Shown here piece after piece: positions 1-9,194 of a stretch of DNA of 64,000 nt. This DNA comes from Rhizobium terrae (GTDB taxonomy: Bacteria > Pseudomonadota > Alphaproteobacteria > Rhizobiales > Rhizobiaceae), in the NCBI RefSeq assembly GCF_003425685.1, contig NZ_QJKM01000005.1:124001-188000 (forward strand), read 5' to 3'. Within the stretch, counting starts at the first letter, position 1. Every line of letters begins with the position of its first letter. Made by a program: the position numbers and the translations under genes. The notes under the pieces were generated by a model, which ran no database searches, was not told the DNA's origin, and worked only from the letters and a program-made list of their open reading frames with translations.

Positions 1-654
1 ATGGTGGAGACCGAGGATCGTTATGTGCCGGGGCAGGCGGACATCCGCCTGAACGGCATCGGCGAAGACAGGCCGCTCGACTTCTGCACGCCCTATGGCT
101 GCTCGAAAGGCGTCGCGGACCAGTATGTCCTCGACTATGCGAAATCCTACGACGTTCCGACCGCGGTGCTGCGCATGAGCTGCATCTATGGCCCGCGTCA
201 GTTCGGCACCGAGGATCAGGGATGGGTTGCGCATTTCCTGATTCGGGCGCTCGGCGGCGAGCCGATCTCGATCTACGGCGATGGCAAGCAGGTGCGCGAT
301 ATTCTGCACGTCGACGATGCGGTCACCGCCTATCGGACCGTTCTTGCCAATATAGGCAGGGTGAAGGGCAGCGTATTCAATCTCGGCGGCGGCCCCCGGA
401 ATGCCGTCAGCATTCGCGCAGTTCTTCGGGAAATAGAGGCCATCACCGAACGTGCCATCGAAACGCAGTTCGGCGAGTGGCGTGCGGGCGATCAGTATTA
501 CTTCGTTGCCGACACCCGCAAACTGGAACGGGAACTCGGTTGGCAGGCTCGCGTCCGGTGGGCGAGCGGCATCCGGCACCTTGCCGAGTGGCTGGCCGAA
601 CATCGTTTCGGCGGCAGGATGCGGCTTCAGCAAAAGCGGAAGGTTTCGGCATGA
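1..654 (+). CDS. CDP-paratose 2-epimerase-like SDR, 5' truncated by window edge
   Basis: This is the C-terminal part of an extended short-chain dehydrogenase that epimerises a nucleotide sugar for surface glycan synthesis. The visible part holds the catalytic YGCSK motif (Tyr-x-x-x-Lys), then SCIYGPRQFG and YGDGKQVRD-LHVDD, which closely resemble RfbE (CDP-paratose/tyvelose 2-epimerase). The N-terminal Rossmann GxxGxxG motif is absent, so about 110 residues should lie left of base 1 and the ATG at base 1 is probably internal. The stop overlaps the next start (ATGA, 651-654), indicating translational coupling. The exact sugar substrate is inferred only from resemblance. Confidence 0.8.
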   Translation: MVETEDRYVPGQADIRLNGIGEDRPLDFCTPYGCSKGVADQYVLDYAKSYDVPTAVLRMSCIYGPRQFGTEDQGWVAHFLIRALGGEPISIYGDGKQVRDILHVDDAVTAYRTVLANIGRVKGSVFNLGGGPRNAVSIRAVLREIEAITERAIETQFGEWRAGDQYYFVADTRKLERELGWQARVRWASGIRHLAEWLAEHRFGGRMRLQQKRKVSA

Positions 655-1766
655 CGGCCCGGTCACGAGAGGCTGATCGCCGGCGCATCCTGATGTCGGT
701 CGATGCAGTGGGCGGCGTCTGGCGCTATGCGTTGGATCTGGCAGCCGGACTGAGACCGATGGGCTTCGAGACCGTGTTCGCCGTTTTCGGTCCTCGGCCC
801 TCTTCCGGTCAAATGCGGGAAGCGGAAGCCATCGGCAAGCTTGTCTGGTGCGATCTGCCGCTCGACTGGATGGTCGAAGACGAGGCCGCTCTCAGAAGTG
901 TATCGAGGACGCTTTCCGATCTGGCTGCGAGGGAAAAGGCAGATATCGCGCATCTCAATCTGCCGTCACAGGCGGCGGGGCTCGATATCGGTCTTCCGGT
1001 TGTCGCCGTGTCGCATTCCTGCGTCGCCACATGGTTTCGGGCAGTTCGCGGCTGCGGGTTACCGGAAACCTGGCAATGGCAGGAACGCCTCAACCGAAAG
1101 GGTTTCGATGGTGCCGATGCGGTTCTCGCCCCGAGCCGCAGCCACGCTGCGCTCCTGGGTTCAGTTTATGGACCGATCGACGATCTGCTGGTCGTTCACA
1201 ACGGAAGCAAGGTTTCCCCGGCTGCCGGGGCGAAAGAGAATTTCGCCTTTGCAGCCGGCCGGTGGTGGGATGACGGCAAGAACGGTGCCGTGCTCGATGC
1301 GGCCAGCGAGGAAATTTCCTGCCCCGTGGTGATGGCCGGATCGAACCGGGGTCCGAACGGGCAGCGTGTGCCGCTCGAAAGAGTCCAGAACCGGGGCGAG
1401 CTCTCGCATGCGGAAACCATGGCCCTGATGGCGAGGGCGGCGATCGTGGTATCGCCGTCGCTTTACGAACCGTTCGGTCTGGCGGCGCTTGAAGCCGCGC
1501 GTTGCGGCAGCGCGCTGGTGCTCGCAGACATCCCGACCTACCGCGAATTATGGGATGGTGCGGCACTCTTTGCCGATCCTCATGACCCGCATGCCTTCGC
1601 GGCTGCGGTCAACCAGCTGGCCAGAGATTCCTCCCTGCGGACGGTGTTTGCAAACCGAGCGCGCATTCGATCGCTGGATTTCACGGCAGAAGCGCAGGCG
1701 GAGGCGGTGGCGCGCGTTTATGCCCGGCTTCTTTCGGCAAAGCAGGCTCTTACCGCGGCGGAGTAA
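651..1766 (+). CDS. GT-B glycosyltransferase (GT1/GT4 type)
   Basis: A 371-residue cytoplasmic glycosyltransferase. The N-terminal SVDAVGGVWRYALDLAAGL is the acceptor-side Rossmann start typical of GT4 enzymes, and the C-terminal half has SPSLYEPFGLAALEAARCG, the donor-binding E-x7-E type motif of GT-B retaining enzymes. The reading frame is open upstream to base 222, but the ATG at 651 overlaps the stop of the preceding epimerase gene (ATGA) and gives a normal N-terminus, so I chose it. It is followed 2 bases later by the next glycosyltransferase. Acceptor and donor are unknown. Confidence 0.82.
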   Translation: MTARSREADRRRILMSVDAVGGVWRYALDLAAGLRPMGFETVFAVFGPRPSSGQMREAEAIGKLVWCDLPLDWMVEDEAALRSVSRTLSDLAAREKADIAHLNLPSQAAGLDIGLPVVAVSHSCVATWFRAVRGCGLPETWQWQERLNRKGFDGADAVLAPSRSHAALLGSVYGPIDDLLVVHNGSKVSPAAGAKENFAFAAGRWWDDGKNGAVLDAASEEISCPVVMAGSNRGPNGQRVPLERVQNRGELSHAETMALMARAAIVVSPSLYEPFGLAALEAARCGSALVLADIPTYRELWDGAALFADPHDPHAFAAAVNQLARDSSLRTVFANRARIRSLDFTAEAQAEAVARVYARLLSAKQALTAAE

Positions 1767-1768
1767 GC

Positions 1769-2899
1769 ATGAAATTCATCTTCTATACCCATTCGCTGAT
1801 TTCGGACTGGAACCATGGCAATGCACACTTTCTGCGCGGCGTCATGCGCGATCTCATCCGCCGTGGTCACGAGGCGCTGGCCCTGGAACCGGAGGAGTCC
1901 TGGAGCCGGTCCAACCTGATTGCGGAGCAGGGCCTGGTCCCTATCGAAAAATTCCGAAAGATGTTTCCCGAGCTGACCTCTCAAATCCATGGCGCGGATT
2001 TCAACCATGAAGCGGCGATCGACGATGCGGATGTCGTAATCGTCCATGAGTGGAACGAACCCGCGCTGGTGGAGCGGATCGGGCGCGCGCGTCGCGACGG
2101 TGGCCGCTTCACGCTGCTCTTTCACGACACCCATCATCGGGCGGTTTCGGCCGAAAGCGATATCGCCGGGCTGAAGATCGACGACTACGATGGTGTCCTC
2201 GCCTTCGGTGAAACGCTGCGGCAGCGATATCTGAGGGCCGGATGGGGCAGGGCGGTCTACACCTGGCACGAGGCGGCAGATGATACATTGTTCCGGCCGC
2301 ATCCGGATATCGCCAAGACCGGTGATCTGATCTGGATCGGCAACTGGGGTGACGATGAGCGTTCTGCCGAGATCATGGAATTCCTTGTCCGCCCGGTGAG
2401 GACCCTCGGCTTCGATGCGACCGTCCGCGGCGTGCGCTATCCGCAGCACGCGCTGGAGGCGCTTTCTCAGGCCGGCATCGAATATGGCGGCTGGATCGCC
2501 AATGCCGAAGCGCCGCTTGCTTTCGCGCGCCATGGTGCCACGGTTCACATCCCGCGCCGACCCTATGTGCAAAATCTGCCCGGCATTCCGACCATCCGGG
2601 TTTTCGAGGCGCTCGCCTGCGGCATTCCGCTCGTTTCGGCGCCCTGGAACGATGCTGAAAACCTCTTCCGGGCGGGCCGCGACTATCTGATGGCGCGCAA
2701 TGGAGAGGAAATGACACGTCTGCTGGCCGAAGTTCTGACCGACGCCGACCTGTCGAATGCGCTCATCGCCTCAGGGCTCGAAACCATCCGCTCCCGCCAC
2801 ACCTGCCGCCACCGCGTGGATGAGCTGCTTTCCATTCTTGCCGAATGCGGCACGCGCCGCGTCACTGAAAAACTTGGAGCAAAAGAGGCCGCGGAATGA
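1769..2899 (+). CDS. CgeB-like glycosyltransferase 1 of 3
   Basis: A 376-residue protein starting with MKFIFYTHSLISDWNHGNAH, the N-terminal pattern of CgeB-type GT-B glycosyltransferases, in which a small-residue N-x-x-x loop follows the first beta strand. The C-terminal donor-binding segment TIRVFEALACGIPLVSAPW matches those of the two following genes. A GGAG at 1759-1762 serves as ribosome site. The stop overlaps the next start (ATGA at 2896-2899). It is probably one of several successive transferases that assemble a surface oligosaccharide. The sugar specificity cannot be read. Confidence 0.78.
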   Translation: MKFIFYTHSLISDWNHGNAHFLRGVMRDLIRRGHEALALEPEESWSRSNLIAEQGLVPIEKFRKMFPELTSQIHGADFNHEAAIDDADVVIVHEWNEPALVERIGRARRDGGRFTLLFHDTHHRAVSAESDIAGLKIDDYDGVLAFGETLRQRYLRAGWGRAVYTWHEAADDTLFRPHPDIAKTGDLIWIGNWGDDERSAEIMEFLVRPVRTLGFDATVRGVRYPQHALEALSQAGIEYGGWIANAEAPLAFARHGATVHIPRRPYVQNLPGIPTIRVFEALACGIPLVSAPWNDAENLFRAGRDYLMARNGEEMTRLLAEVLTDADLSNALIASGLETIRSRHTCRHRVDELLSILAECGTRRVTEKLGAKEAAE

Positions 2900-3987
2900 A
2901 GATTGCGTTTTACGGATCCAGCATCGTTTCGGCCTACTGGAACGGCGCCGCTACCTATTACCGGGGCCTTCTTCGTGCTTTGGCACAGAAAGGCTATGAC
3001 ATCACCTTCTACGAGCCGGACGTCTATGACCGTCAGAAGCACCGGGACATCGATCCGCCGGATTGGTGCAGGGTAGTGGTCTATGATGGGACAATCGAGG
3101 CGTTGAAGAGGGTGGGTACCGATTCCGCGCAGGCCGATATCGTCGTCAAAGCAAGCGGTGTCGGGTTCGAGGACGATCTCCTGCTGCAGGAAGTGCTCGG
3201 TAACGCGCGGCCGGGTGCCCTCAAGATATTCTGGGACGTCGATGCACCGGCGACCCTCGCAGAGTTTCGGGTGCATCCGGACCATCCCCTTCGCAAGGCA
3301 CTCGGCGAACTTGATCTGATCATGACCTATGGCGGCGGAGATCCGGTTGTTGATGCCTATCGGGCACTTGGCGCCGGAAGCTGTATTCCCGTCTACAACG
3401 CGCTTGATCCGACGACCCATCATCCGGTGCCGGAAGAAGCGCGGTTCACCTCCGATCTCGGTTTTTTGGGAAATCGTCTGCCGGACCGCGAGGCGCGGGT
3501 CGAGCGCTTCTTTCTGGAGCCCGCCATGCGCCTGCCACAGCAGACATTTCTGCTCGGCGGATCAGGATGGGGCGGCAAACCCATGTCTCGAAACGTCAAT
3601 TTCATCGGGCATGTCTCGACCCGCGATCACAACGCCTTCAATGTGACGCCCAAGGCAGTGCTCAACATTTCCCGCGCGAGCATGGCCGAAAACGGTTTTT
3701 CTCCTGCAACCCGTGTGTTCGAGGCCGCTGGTGCCGGTGCTTGTCTGATCACCGACCATTGGGAGGGCATCGAGCTATTTCTCAAGCCGGATGAGGAAGT
3801 GCTCGTTGCCCGGGACGGGAAGGATGTCGTCGATATTCTCGCCGGTCTTGATCGCGAGCGGGCAAAGGCAATCGGGGAGCGGGCGCTTACCCGCGTGCTG
3901 TCCGAACACACCTATGCGCACCGCGCCGAGCAGGTGGACGCCATCTTTCGTACCTGCTCGAACGCGGCACGGGAGGCGGCCGAATGA
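2896..3987 (+). CDS. CgeB-like glycosyltransferase 2 of 3
   Basis: A 363-residue paralogue of its two neighbours. It begins MKIAFYGSSIVSAYWNGAATYYRGLLRAL, with the same short-strand plus W-N-G loop, and carries the C-terminal donor motif TRVFEAAGAGACLITDHW followed by an EELLL/LVARD-like loop shared by all three. The first half is most conserved in the phrase VVVYDGTIEALKR, where the flanking genes have HEWNEP or YYSDIGS. Its start overlaps the previous stop by 4 bases and its stop overlaps the next start, so the three are translated as a unit. Confidence 0.78.
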   Translation: MKIAFYGSSIVSAYWNGAATYYRGLLRALAQKGYDITFYEPDVYDRQKHRDIDPPDWCRVVVYDGTIEALKRVGTDSAQADIVVKASGVGFEDDLLLQEVLGNARPGALKIFWDVDAPATLAEFRVHPDHPLRKALGELDLIMTYGGGDPVVDAYRALGAGSCIPVYNALDPTTHHPVPEEARFTSDLGFLGNRLPDREARVERFFLEPAMRLPQQTFLLGGSGWGGKPMSRNVNFIGHVSTRDHNAFNVTPKAVLNISRASMAENGFSPATRVFEAAGAGACLITDHWEGIELFLKPDEEVLVARDGKDVVDILAGLDRERAKAIGERALTRVLSEHTYAHRAEQVDAIFRTCSNAAREAAE

Positions 3988-5099
3988 CGAAGCCCCTCGA
4001 CATCGTCTTTTTGGGTCTCACACTGTCCTCCTCCTGGGGAAACGGGCATGCAACGACGTTCCGCGCCCTGATCCGTGGCTTGAAGGCGGAAGGCCATCGC
4101 ACCCTTTTCCTGGAGCGGGACGTGCCATGGTATGCCGGCCATCGCGACCTGCCGGAGCCGGATTTCTGCGAACTTATCTACTATTCCGACATAGGCTCGA
4201 TGCTCGATACACATCGGGGCCGTATCGTCGGTGCCGATGCGGTGGTGGTTGGCTCCTACGTGCCGGAAGGCGTGAGGCTGATCGATTGCCTGGACGCGCT
4301 CGGACCAAAGCGGCTCTGCTTTTATGACATCGACACGCCGGTAACGCTGGCGAAGCTCGACCGTGGCGACGAGGAATATCTGGCGCTGCGCCAGGTTCCG
4401 CTCTTCGACGCCTATCTCTCTTTTTCCGGCGGACAGATCTTGATCCGGCTGGAACAGCAATATGGCGCAAGGAAAGCCCTGCCGCTTTATTGCTCGGTCG
4501 ATGCCGAGCGCTACCGGAACACCAATGAAACTTTCCGCTGGGATCTCGGTTATCTCGGCACGTTCAGCCCCGACCGCCAACCTGCCGTCGACAGGCTGCT
4601 CATCGAACCCGCAAGGCGACTGCCGCATCTTCAGTTCGTGGTCGCGGGACCACAATATCCGGCCGATATAGACTGGCCGAAGAATGTCGAACGTATCGAG
4701 CATCTGCCGCCGGCCGATCATCCGAGCTTCTACAGCCGCCAGCGGTTCACGTTGAACGTTACCCGCACCGATATGATCGCCGCCGGCTGGTCGCCGAGCG
4801 TACGGCTGTTCGAGGCGGCTGCCTGCGGCACGCCGATCGTCAGTGACGACTGGCGCGGCCTCGATGAACTTCTGCCGGATCAGGACGCAATCATCATCGC
4901 CAGGCAGACGGAAGATGTGATCGAGGCTTTGACGGAGATCGGTGAGGTCGATCGCCGGTCATTGGCCCGGAAAGCCGAAGCTATCGTTCTCGAAGGCCAC
5001 ACCGGCCTTGCGCGGGCCCGAGAGCTTGCCGCCGATCTCGGACATCTGCCCGAGCGAAAGTCCCGAACGCAACACATGCTTCGGAAAGTCTCAGCCTAA
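3984..5099 (+). CDS. CgeB-like glycosyltransferase 3 of 3
   Basis: A 371-residue third tandem paralogue. It opens with LDIVFLGLTLSSSWGNGHATTF (N-terminal GT-B strand and glycine loop) and ends with the donor motif SVRLFEAAACGTPIVSDDW. The region SFSGGQILIRLEQQYGA corresponds to MTYGGGDPVVDAYRALGA of the second paralogue, showing that 2 and 3 are the closer pair. The start overlaps the previous stop (ATGA, 3984-3987). An 11-base gap with a strong AAGGAGAG site separates it from the next gene. Confidence 0.78.
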   Translation: MTKPLDIVFLGLTLSSSWGNGHATTFRALIRGLKAEGHRTLFLERDVPWYAGHRDLPEPDFCELIYYSDIGSMLDTHRGRIVGADAVVVGSYVPEGVRLIDCLDALGPKRLCFYDIDTPVTLAKLDRGDEEYLALRQVPLFDAYLSFSGGQILIRLEQQYGARKALPLYCSVDAERYRNTNETFRWDLGYLGTFSPDRQPAVDRLLIEPARRLPHLQFVVAGPQYPADIDWPKNVERIEHLPPADHPSFYSRQRFTLNVTRTDMIAAGWSPSVRLFEAAACGTPIVSDDWRGLDELLPDQDAIIIARQTEDVIEALTEIGEVDRRSLARKAEAIVLEGHTGLARARELAADLGHLPERKSRTQHMLRKVSA

Positions 5100-5110
5100 G
5101 GAGAGGTGTA

Positions 5111-6151
5111 ATGCTGCAAAAAACCCGAAACGGAAAGGGAAAGACCGTTCTTGTCGCTGGGGGTGCCGGCTTCGTCGGTTCGCATCTATGCGATGCGCTG
5201 CTTGCCCGCGGCGATCGGGTCATCTGTGTCGACAGCTATATCACCGGCTCGGAAGACAATGTCAGGCCGCTGGCGAACCATCCTCATTTCCGGCTGATCG
5301 AGATGGACATCTGCGTCCTGGAGAGCATCGATGAACCCGTAAACCAGATCTACAATCTGGCCTGCGCCGCCTCGCCACCGCAGTATCAGGCCGATCCGGT
5401 GCATACGATGATGACCTGCGTTGCCGGCACCGGCAATCTGCTGACGCTCGCCGAACGGAACGGCGCGTCGTTTCTTCAGGCTTCGACGAGCGAAGTCTAT
5501 GGCGACCCGGTCGAACACCCGCAGCGGGAAGACTATCGCGGCAACGTCAATTGCACCGGTCCGCGTGCGTGTTATGACGAGGGCAAGCGGGCAGCCGAAG
5601 CGCTTTGTTTCGACATGCTGCGCGCCGGCAAGGTCGACGCCCGCGTTGCACGCATCTTCAATACCTACGGGCCGAGGATGCAGCCGCATGATGGACGGAT
5701 CATCTCCAACCTCCTGGTACAGGCGATCTCCGGTGAGCCGCTGACGATATACGGCACCGGCGAGCAAACCCGCTCCTTCTGCTTCGTCAGTGACCTGGTA
5801 GCGGGTCTGATGGCGTTGATGGATGTCGATCCCAATCCTGAAGGCCCGGTCAATCTCGGTAACCCGGGAGAGTTCACCATCAACGAGCTGGCGGCCATGG
5901 TGCTGGACATGGTGCCGGCCGGCGGGCGGATCGTCCATCGGCCGCTGCCGCAGGACGACCCGCAGCGCCGGCGGCCGGATATCGCCAGAGCGCGCGAACT
6001 GCTCGGCTGGCAGCCGAAAATTCCGCTGTCTGAGGGGCTCAGGCATACCGCGGATTGGTTCGTCGCGACGCTTGGCGAGCACCCAGCCGCCCCGCATTCG
6101 TCTAAAGCACGGCGGCCGTCTCCAGTACCGGAAATTCATGCAGGAGCGTGA
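5111..6151 (+). CDS. UDP-glucuronate decarboxylase-like SDR (UDP-xylose synthase type)
   Basis: A 346-residue extended SDR with an intact NAD motif GGAGFVG at residues 17-23 and the catalytic tyrosine/lysine in ACYDEGKRAAE, preceded by TSEVYGDP. The GPRACYDEGKR block and the NTYGPRMQPHDGRIISN block are characteristic of UDP-xylose synthase (UXS), which oxidises and decarboxylates UDP-glucuronate to UDP-xylose. The RRPDI and LGWQPK segments near the C-terminus also fit. The ribosome site AAGGAGAG is at 5098-5105. It probably supplies a pentose donor to the linked glycosyltransferases. A related 4-keto sugar product is possible. Confidence 0.85.
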   Translation: MLQKTRNGKGKTVLVAGGAGFVGSHLCDALLARGDRVICVDSYITGSEDNVRPLANHPHFRLIEMDICVLESIDEPVNQIYNLACAASPPQYQADPVHTMMTCVAGTGNLLTLAERNGASFLQASTSEVYGDPVEHPQREDYRGNVNCTGPRACYDEGKRAAEALCFDMLRAGKVDARVARIFNTYGPRMQPHDGRIISNLLVQAISGEPLTIYGTGEQTRSFCFVSDLVAGLMALMDVDPNPEGPVNLGNPGEFTINELAAMVLDMVPAGGRIVHRPLPQDDPQRRRPDIARARELLGWQPKIPLSEGLRHTADWFVATLGEHPAAPHSSKARRPSPVPEIHAGA

Positions 6152-6153
6152 GC

Positions 6154-6906
6154 ATGGATGTAAGGCGAAGAAGCGAGGATGATTTACGAAGGAAGATCGC
6201 CGAGCTTGGCCCCTGGTTTCACAACCTCGAGATCGGCGGTGTGCAGACGGCTCCGGAGCATTTTCTCGGCGATTACCCCAGGTTCAAGTGGGAAGGGTTC
6301 AAACACGTCATCCCGGGCGACCTGCAGGGGTGCAGCGTGCTCGACGTCGGCTGCAATGCCGGCTTTTACGCACTGGAGATGAAACGACGGAATGCAGGCC
6401 GGGTGGTGGGCATCGATACTGACGCCCGCTATCTGCGGCAGGCGCAATTCGTTGCGGCGGAAACCGGGTTGAATATGGAATTCAAGCAGATGTCCGTCTA
6501 TGACGTCGGCAAGCTGAATGAAAAGTTCGATCTCGTCATCTTCATGGGGGTACTCTATCACCTGCGTCATCCGCTCTTGGCGCTTGATCTGCTTTACGAG
6601 CAGGTCGTCGGGGACCGCATGCTCTTCCAATGCCTGCAGCGGGGTGACGAGCGAATTCCCGATCTTCAGGAGGACTACGATTTTTCGGAATGGTCGGTCT
6701 TCGACCGGCCGGACTATCCGAAACTCTTCTTCGTCAAGGAACGATATGCCGGGGACCCGACGAACTGGTTCATCCCCAACAAGCCGGCCGTCGAGGCCAT
6801 GCTAAGCAGTTCGGGCTTCGTCATCGAAGCCAATCCGGAACGGGAGGTCTATCTCTGCCGGAGGGGCGAGCGGCACTATGCGGTAGAGCCGCCTCCAGGC
6901 TCCTGA
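6154..6906 (+). CDS. SAM-dependent methyltransferase, TIGR04290/CmoB-like
   Basis: A roughly 250-residue class I methyltransferase. SVLDVGCNAGFYALEMKRRNA is motif I (SAM-binding glycine loop), followed by VVGIDTD (acidic ribose-binding residue) and FDLVIFMGVLYHLRHPLLALD. The N-terminal GPWFHNLEIGGVQTAP and the LYHLRHP block are typical of the TIGR04290 family, related to DUF1698/CmoB. A GTG at 6148 is also open, but ATG 6154 has AGGAG (6142-6146) at proper spacing and is preferred. Placed at the end of the glycan operon, it more likely methylates a sugar than a tRNA. No terminator is obvious in the 112 bases that follow. Confidence 0.8.
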   Translation: MDVRRRSEDDLRRKIAELGPWFHNLEIGGVQTAPEHFLGDYPRFKWEGFKHVIPGDLQGCSVLDVGCNAGFYALEMKRRNAGRVVGIDTDARYLRQAQFVAAETGLNMEFKQMSVYDVGKLNEKFDLVIFMGVLYHLRHPLLALDLLYEQVVGDRMLFQCLQRGDERIPDLQEDYDFSEWSVFDRPDYPKLFFVKERYAGDPTNWFIPNKPAVEAMLSSSGFVIEANPEREVYLCRRGERHYAVEPPPGS

Positions 6907-7018
6907 GGTTTACATTGCCCCAGCTGATCGATCGCACGAGGTTAGCCCGGCCGATATGACGGATAGACGCGAGAAGGACGATCCTGTCGAATTCGAGCAC
7001 GGCAGCCGCATTATCAGG

Positions 7019-7933
7019 TCAACTGGCGGGCGGTCGAAGACCCATTAGCGAACAGGCGTTGAGCGAGGTCATTCGCCGCGTTTCTTCGCGCGTGAAACCG
7101 CTGTCGAGGCACAGTTTGATGACCGAGCGAAAGCCCTCCACCGGGCGCGGATTGATCGGCTGTCCGAGGTCGGAGCCGAGGATGGTGCGGTCCAAGCCGC
7201 CGGCTTCCACATAGTCGTGCAGTTCCTCGGCGGTGAACTGTCGGGAGGGACAGTCGATGAGCATACAGGCGCAATGTTCGAGATGGACATCCATCGACGC
7301 GAGTTCTCGCAGGTCGGCGAGATCGGCATCGATCCAGAAGGTCGGGTGCGACACCAGCATGCGCCTGACCCCGCGTTTTTTCGCCTCCGTGAACAGCGGG
7401 TACATTTCGCTGACATGCAGATGGCCGCCGCAGAGCACTGCGTCGTGTTCTGCGATCAGATCGATGATTTCCTTGACCTCGTCGCGGAGGATGCCGTTGA
7501 CTGTCAGCACGCTGAGACCTTCCGGCGGCAGCATTCCAAGCTTGCCGGCCAGATCGTAATAATGAGCGATCCGGAGGTGGTTGGAAGAGGAGAGCGTCGG
7601 CATCCAGACCAGCCGCGCACCCATTCCGAGGCCCACCTTGACGGCTCTCGGGTTGAGGCCGCCGAGCGCATTGTTGAGCGGTACGCCGGAGAGGATTTCC
7701 AGCTCGTTGCCCGCCGGCCGGTGACGCTTGATGAGTTCCAGCACTGGGGTCGCCGAATAGAAATGGTCCTTGATCAGGATTGCATGCATGCCGGCGGCCT
7801 CCGCCTCGGCGATCTCTTCGGCATGGTTGACCTTGCGGCCCATGACCGAGGGGCCACTATGGCAATGGAGGTCCACCGCGCCGCGCAGCAACGCATCGAC
7901 GGCTTGATCATCGTGGGCATGATGGAGCACCAT
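7019..7933 (-). CDS. DUF6282-type metallohydrolase-like protein (paralogue A)
   Basis: A 304-residue protein of the DUF6282 family, a TIM-barrel, amidohydrolase-like group with no assigned reaction. The metal-type motif DLHCHSGP (first strand) is intact, followed by IKDHFYS, LSGVPLNNALGGLNP, GGHLHVSEMYPLF, SHPTFWID and LGSDLGQPINPRPVEGF; histidines and aspartates sit at the strand ends where amidohydrolases bind metal. It is transcribed away from the TTT transporter operon, and the shared intergenic region holds a TTTCA-N5-TGAAA site 94 bases upstream of this start. It is very similar in motif order to paralogue C at 19242. The substrate is unknown. Confidence 0.8.
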   Translation of the reverse strand: MVLHHAHDDQAVDALLRGAVDLHCHSGPSVMGRKVNHAEEIAEAEAAGMHAILIKDHFYSATPVLELIKRHRPAGNELEILSGVPLNNALGGLNPRAVKVGLGMGARLVWMPTLSSSNHLRIAHYYDLAGKLGMLPPEGLSVLTVNGILRDEVKEIIDLIAEHDAVLCGGHLHVSEMYPLFTEAKKRGVRRMLVSHPTFWIDADLADLRELASMDVHLEHCACMLIDCPSRQFTAEELHDYVEAGGLDRTILGSDLGQPINPRPVEGFRSVIKLCLDSGFTREETRRMTSLNACSLMGLRPPAS

Positions 7934-8026
7934 CGGCCGAAACCCTTGCGCGACTGTTGAAGCGATGACTGGCAGCTTCCAAGCTGTGGGGGAGGCGCCT
8001 CGGCGTCCACGGGGTGCGGTATCCTA

Positions 8027-8041
8027 TTTCAATGGTTGAAA
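8027..8041. promoter_or_regulatory. Putative IclR operator, site 1
   Basis: The palindrome TTTCA-ATGGT-TGAAA lies almost midway between the divergent starts at 7933 and 8145. The same 15-bp pattern occurs at 13545, 14953 and 17408, always between genes of this cluster. The TTGAAA in the right half resembles a -35 hexamer. Binding by the IclR protein encoded at 15068 is inferred. Confidence 0.7.
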
Positions 8042-8144
8042 CAGATGCCCCGCCGCAATAGCCGAGGCCGTGCTTTTGTTTATGATCCGTTGCCACCGGG
8101 ACAAGAAGCTATAAGCGCCACCCCCGGATCGAGGGAGGAGAAAA

Positions 8145-9125
8145 ATGTGCAAGTTACTGACATCCATCGGTATTGCTCTGCTGGCGTTCACGGGGGTGAG
8201 CGCGACGAGCAGTACTGGCCTTGCGGGAGAATGGCCGAAGGACAAGCCGATCACTCTGGTTCACGCATTCGCGGCAGGCAGCGATTATCTGGCGCGCCTG
8301 GTTGCCGCCGCCCTGGAAAAGGGCGTCGGCCAGACCGTCATCGTCGAAAACAAGCCGGGTGCGGGCGGCGCGATCGGCACGGGTTACGTGGCACGCCAGA
8401 AACCGGATGGTTATACGCTGGTGACGGCATATCCAGGGCCGGCGGCCAATTTTACCAATACGATGCCCGGTTTGCCCTACAAGCCTCTCGAGGATTTCGA
8501 GCATATCATCCAGTTTTCGGTCGGCGACATGGTGCTGGTGGCCCGCAAGGACTTCCCCGCGAACAATCTCAGCGAGCTGATCGCCTACGCCAAGGAAAAT
8601 CCTTCGCAGGTGAGTGCGGGCAACAACGGCATCGGTTCCTATGGCCACATGATCGAGACCGCGATCATGGACATGGCCGATATCGACATCAAGCTCGTCA
8701 GCTACAAGGGTAGCCCGCCGATCGTGACCGACATGCTGTCGGCGAGCCTGGATCTCTCGGTGGACTATCTCGGCGACGCCTATATCAAGCATATCGAGAC
8801 GGGCAGCCTCAAGCCGCTCGCCGTGATCTCTGCCCAGCGTGCGAAAATCCTGCCGAACGTACCAACTTTGAAGGAGGCAGGGCTAGACCTTGTCGCCGTG
8901 CCGTGGGGCGGCGTCATGGCGCCCAAGGGCACGCCTCCGGCGATCGTCAAGAAAATCAACCAGGTGCTCACCGAGTATCTGAGGTCGGAAGAGGCGATCA
9001 AGAAGTTCGCCGTGGCAGGGCAGGTCGCCGCGCCGACCACGCCGGAGGAGTTCCACAAGATCGTGGTGGACGAGGAAGCACTCTGGCGGGGCATTATCGC
9101 CAAATACAAGATCCGGAGCGAATAG
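8145..9125 (+). CDS. tctC: TTT transporter periplasmic binding protein (TctC/Bug family)
   Basis: A 326-residue extracytoplasmic solute receptor. Residues 1-27 form a Sec signal peptide ending near GLAGEW. The Bug family signature VIVENKPGAGGAIGTGYVAR, followed by QKPDGYTL, is clear, and the C-terminal PTTPEEFHKIVVDE is also typical. A strong GGGAGGAG site precedes the ATG at 8145. It should capture a carboxylate anion in the periplasm and deliver it to TctB/TctA encoded at 11482 and 11975. The binding-protein gene is separated from its permease genes by three enzyme genes, which links the transported compound to those enzymes. The ligand cannot be deduced. Confidence 0.9.
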   Translation: MCKLLTSIGIALLAFTGVSATSSTGLAGEWPKDKPITLVHAFAAGSDYLARLVAAALEKGVGQTVIVENKPGAGGAIGTGYVARQKPDGYTLVTAYPGPAANFTNTMPGLPYKPLEDFEHIIQFSVGDMVLVARKDFPANNLSELIAYAKENPSQVSAGNNGIGSYGHMIETAIMDMADIDIKLVSYKGSPPIVTDMLSASLDLSVDYLGDAYIKHIETGSLKPLAVISAQRAKILPNVPTLKEAGLDLVAVPWGGVMAPKGTPPAIVKKINQVLTEYLRSEEAIKKFAVAGQVAAPTTPEEFHKIVVDEEALWRGIIAKYKIRSE

Positions 9126-9194
9126 GCCGGCGGCTGCTCCGCGAACGGGCAGCCGCCATGTCGGCAAATTCCAGATAATCCGGGAGCATATCCG

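Noticed and set aside
222-650. Upstream extension of the glycosyltransferase frame
   Set aside because: It overlaps the conserved C-terminus of the epimerase in another frame, has no family features, and ATG 651 fits the ATGA coupling.
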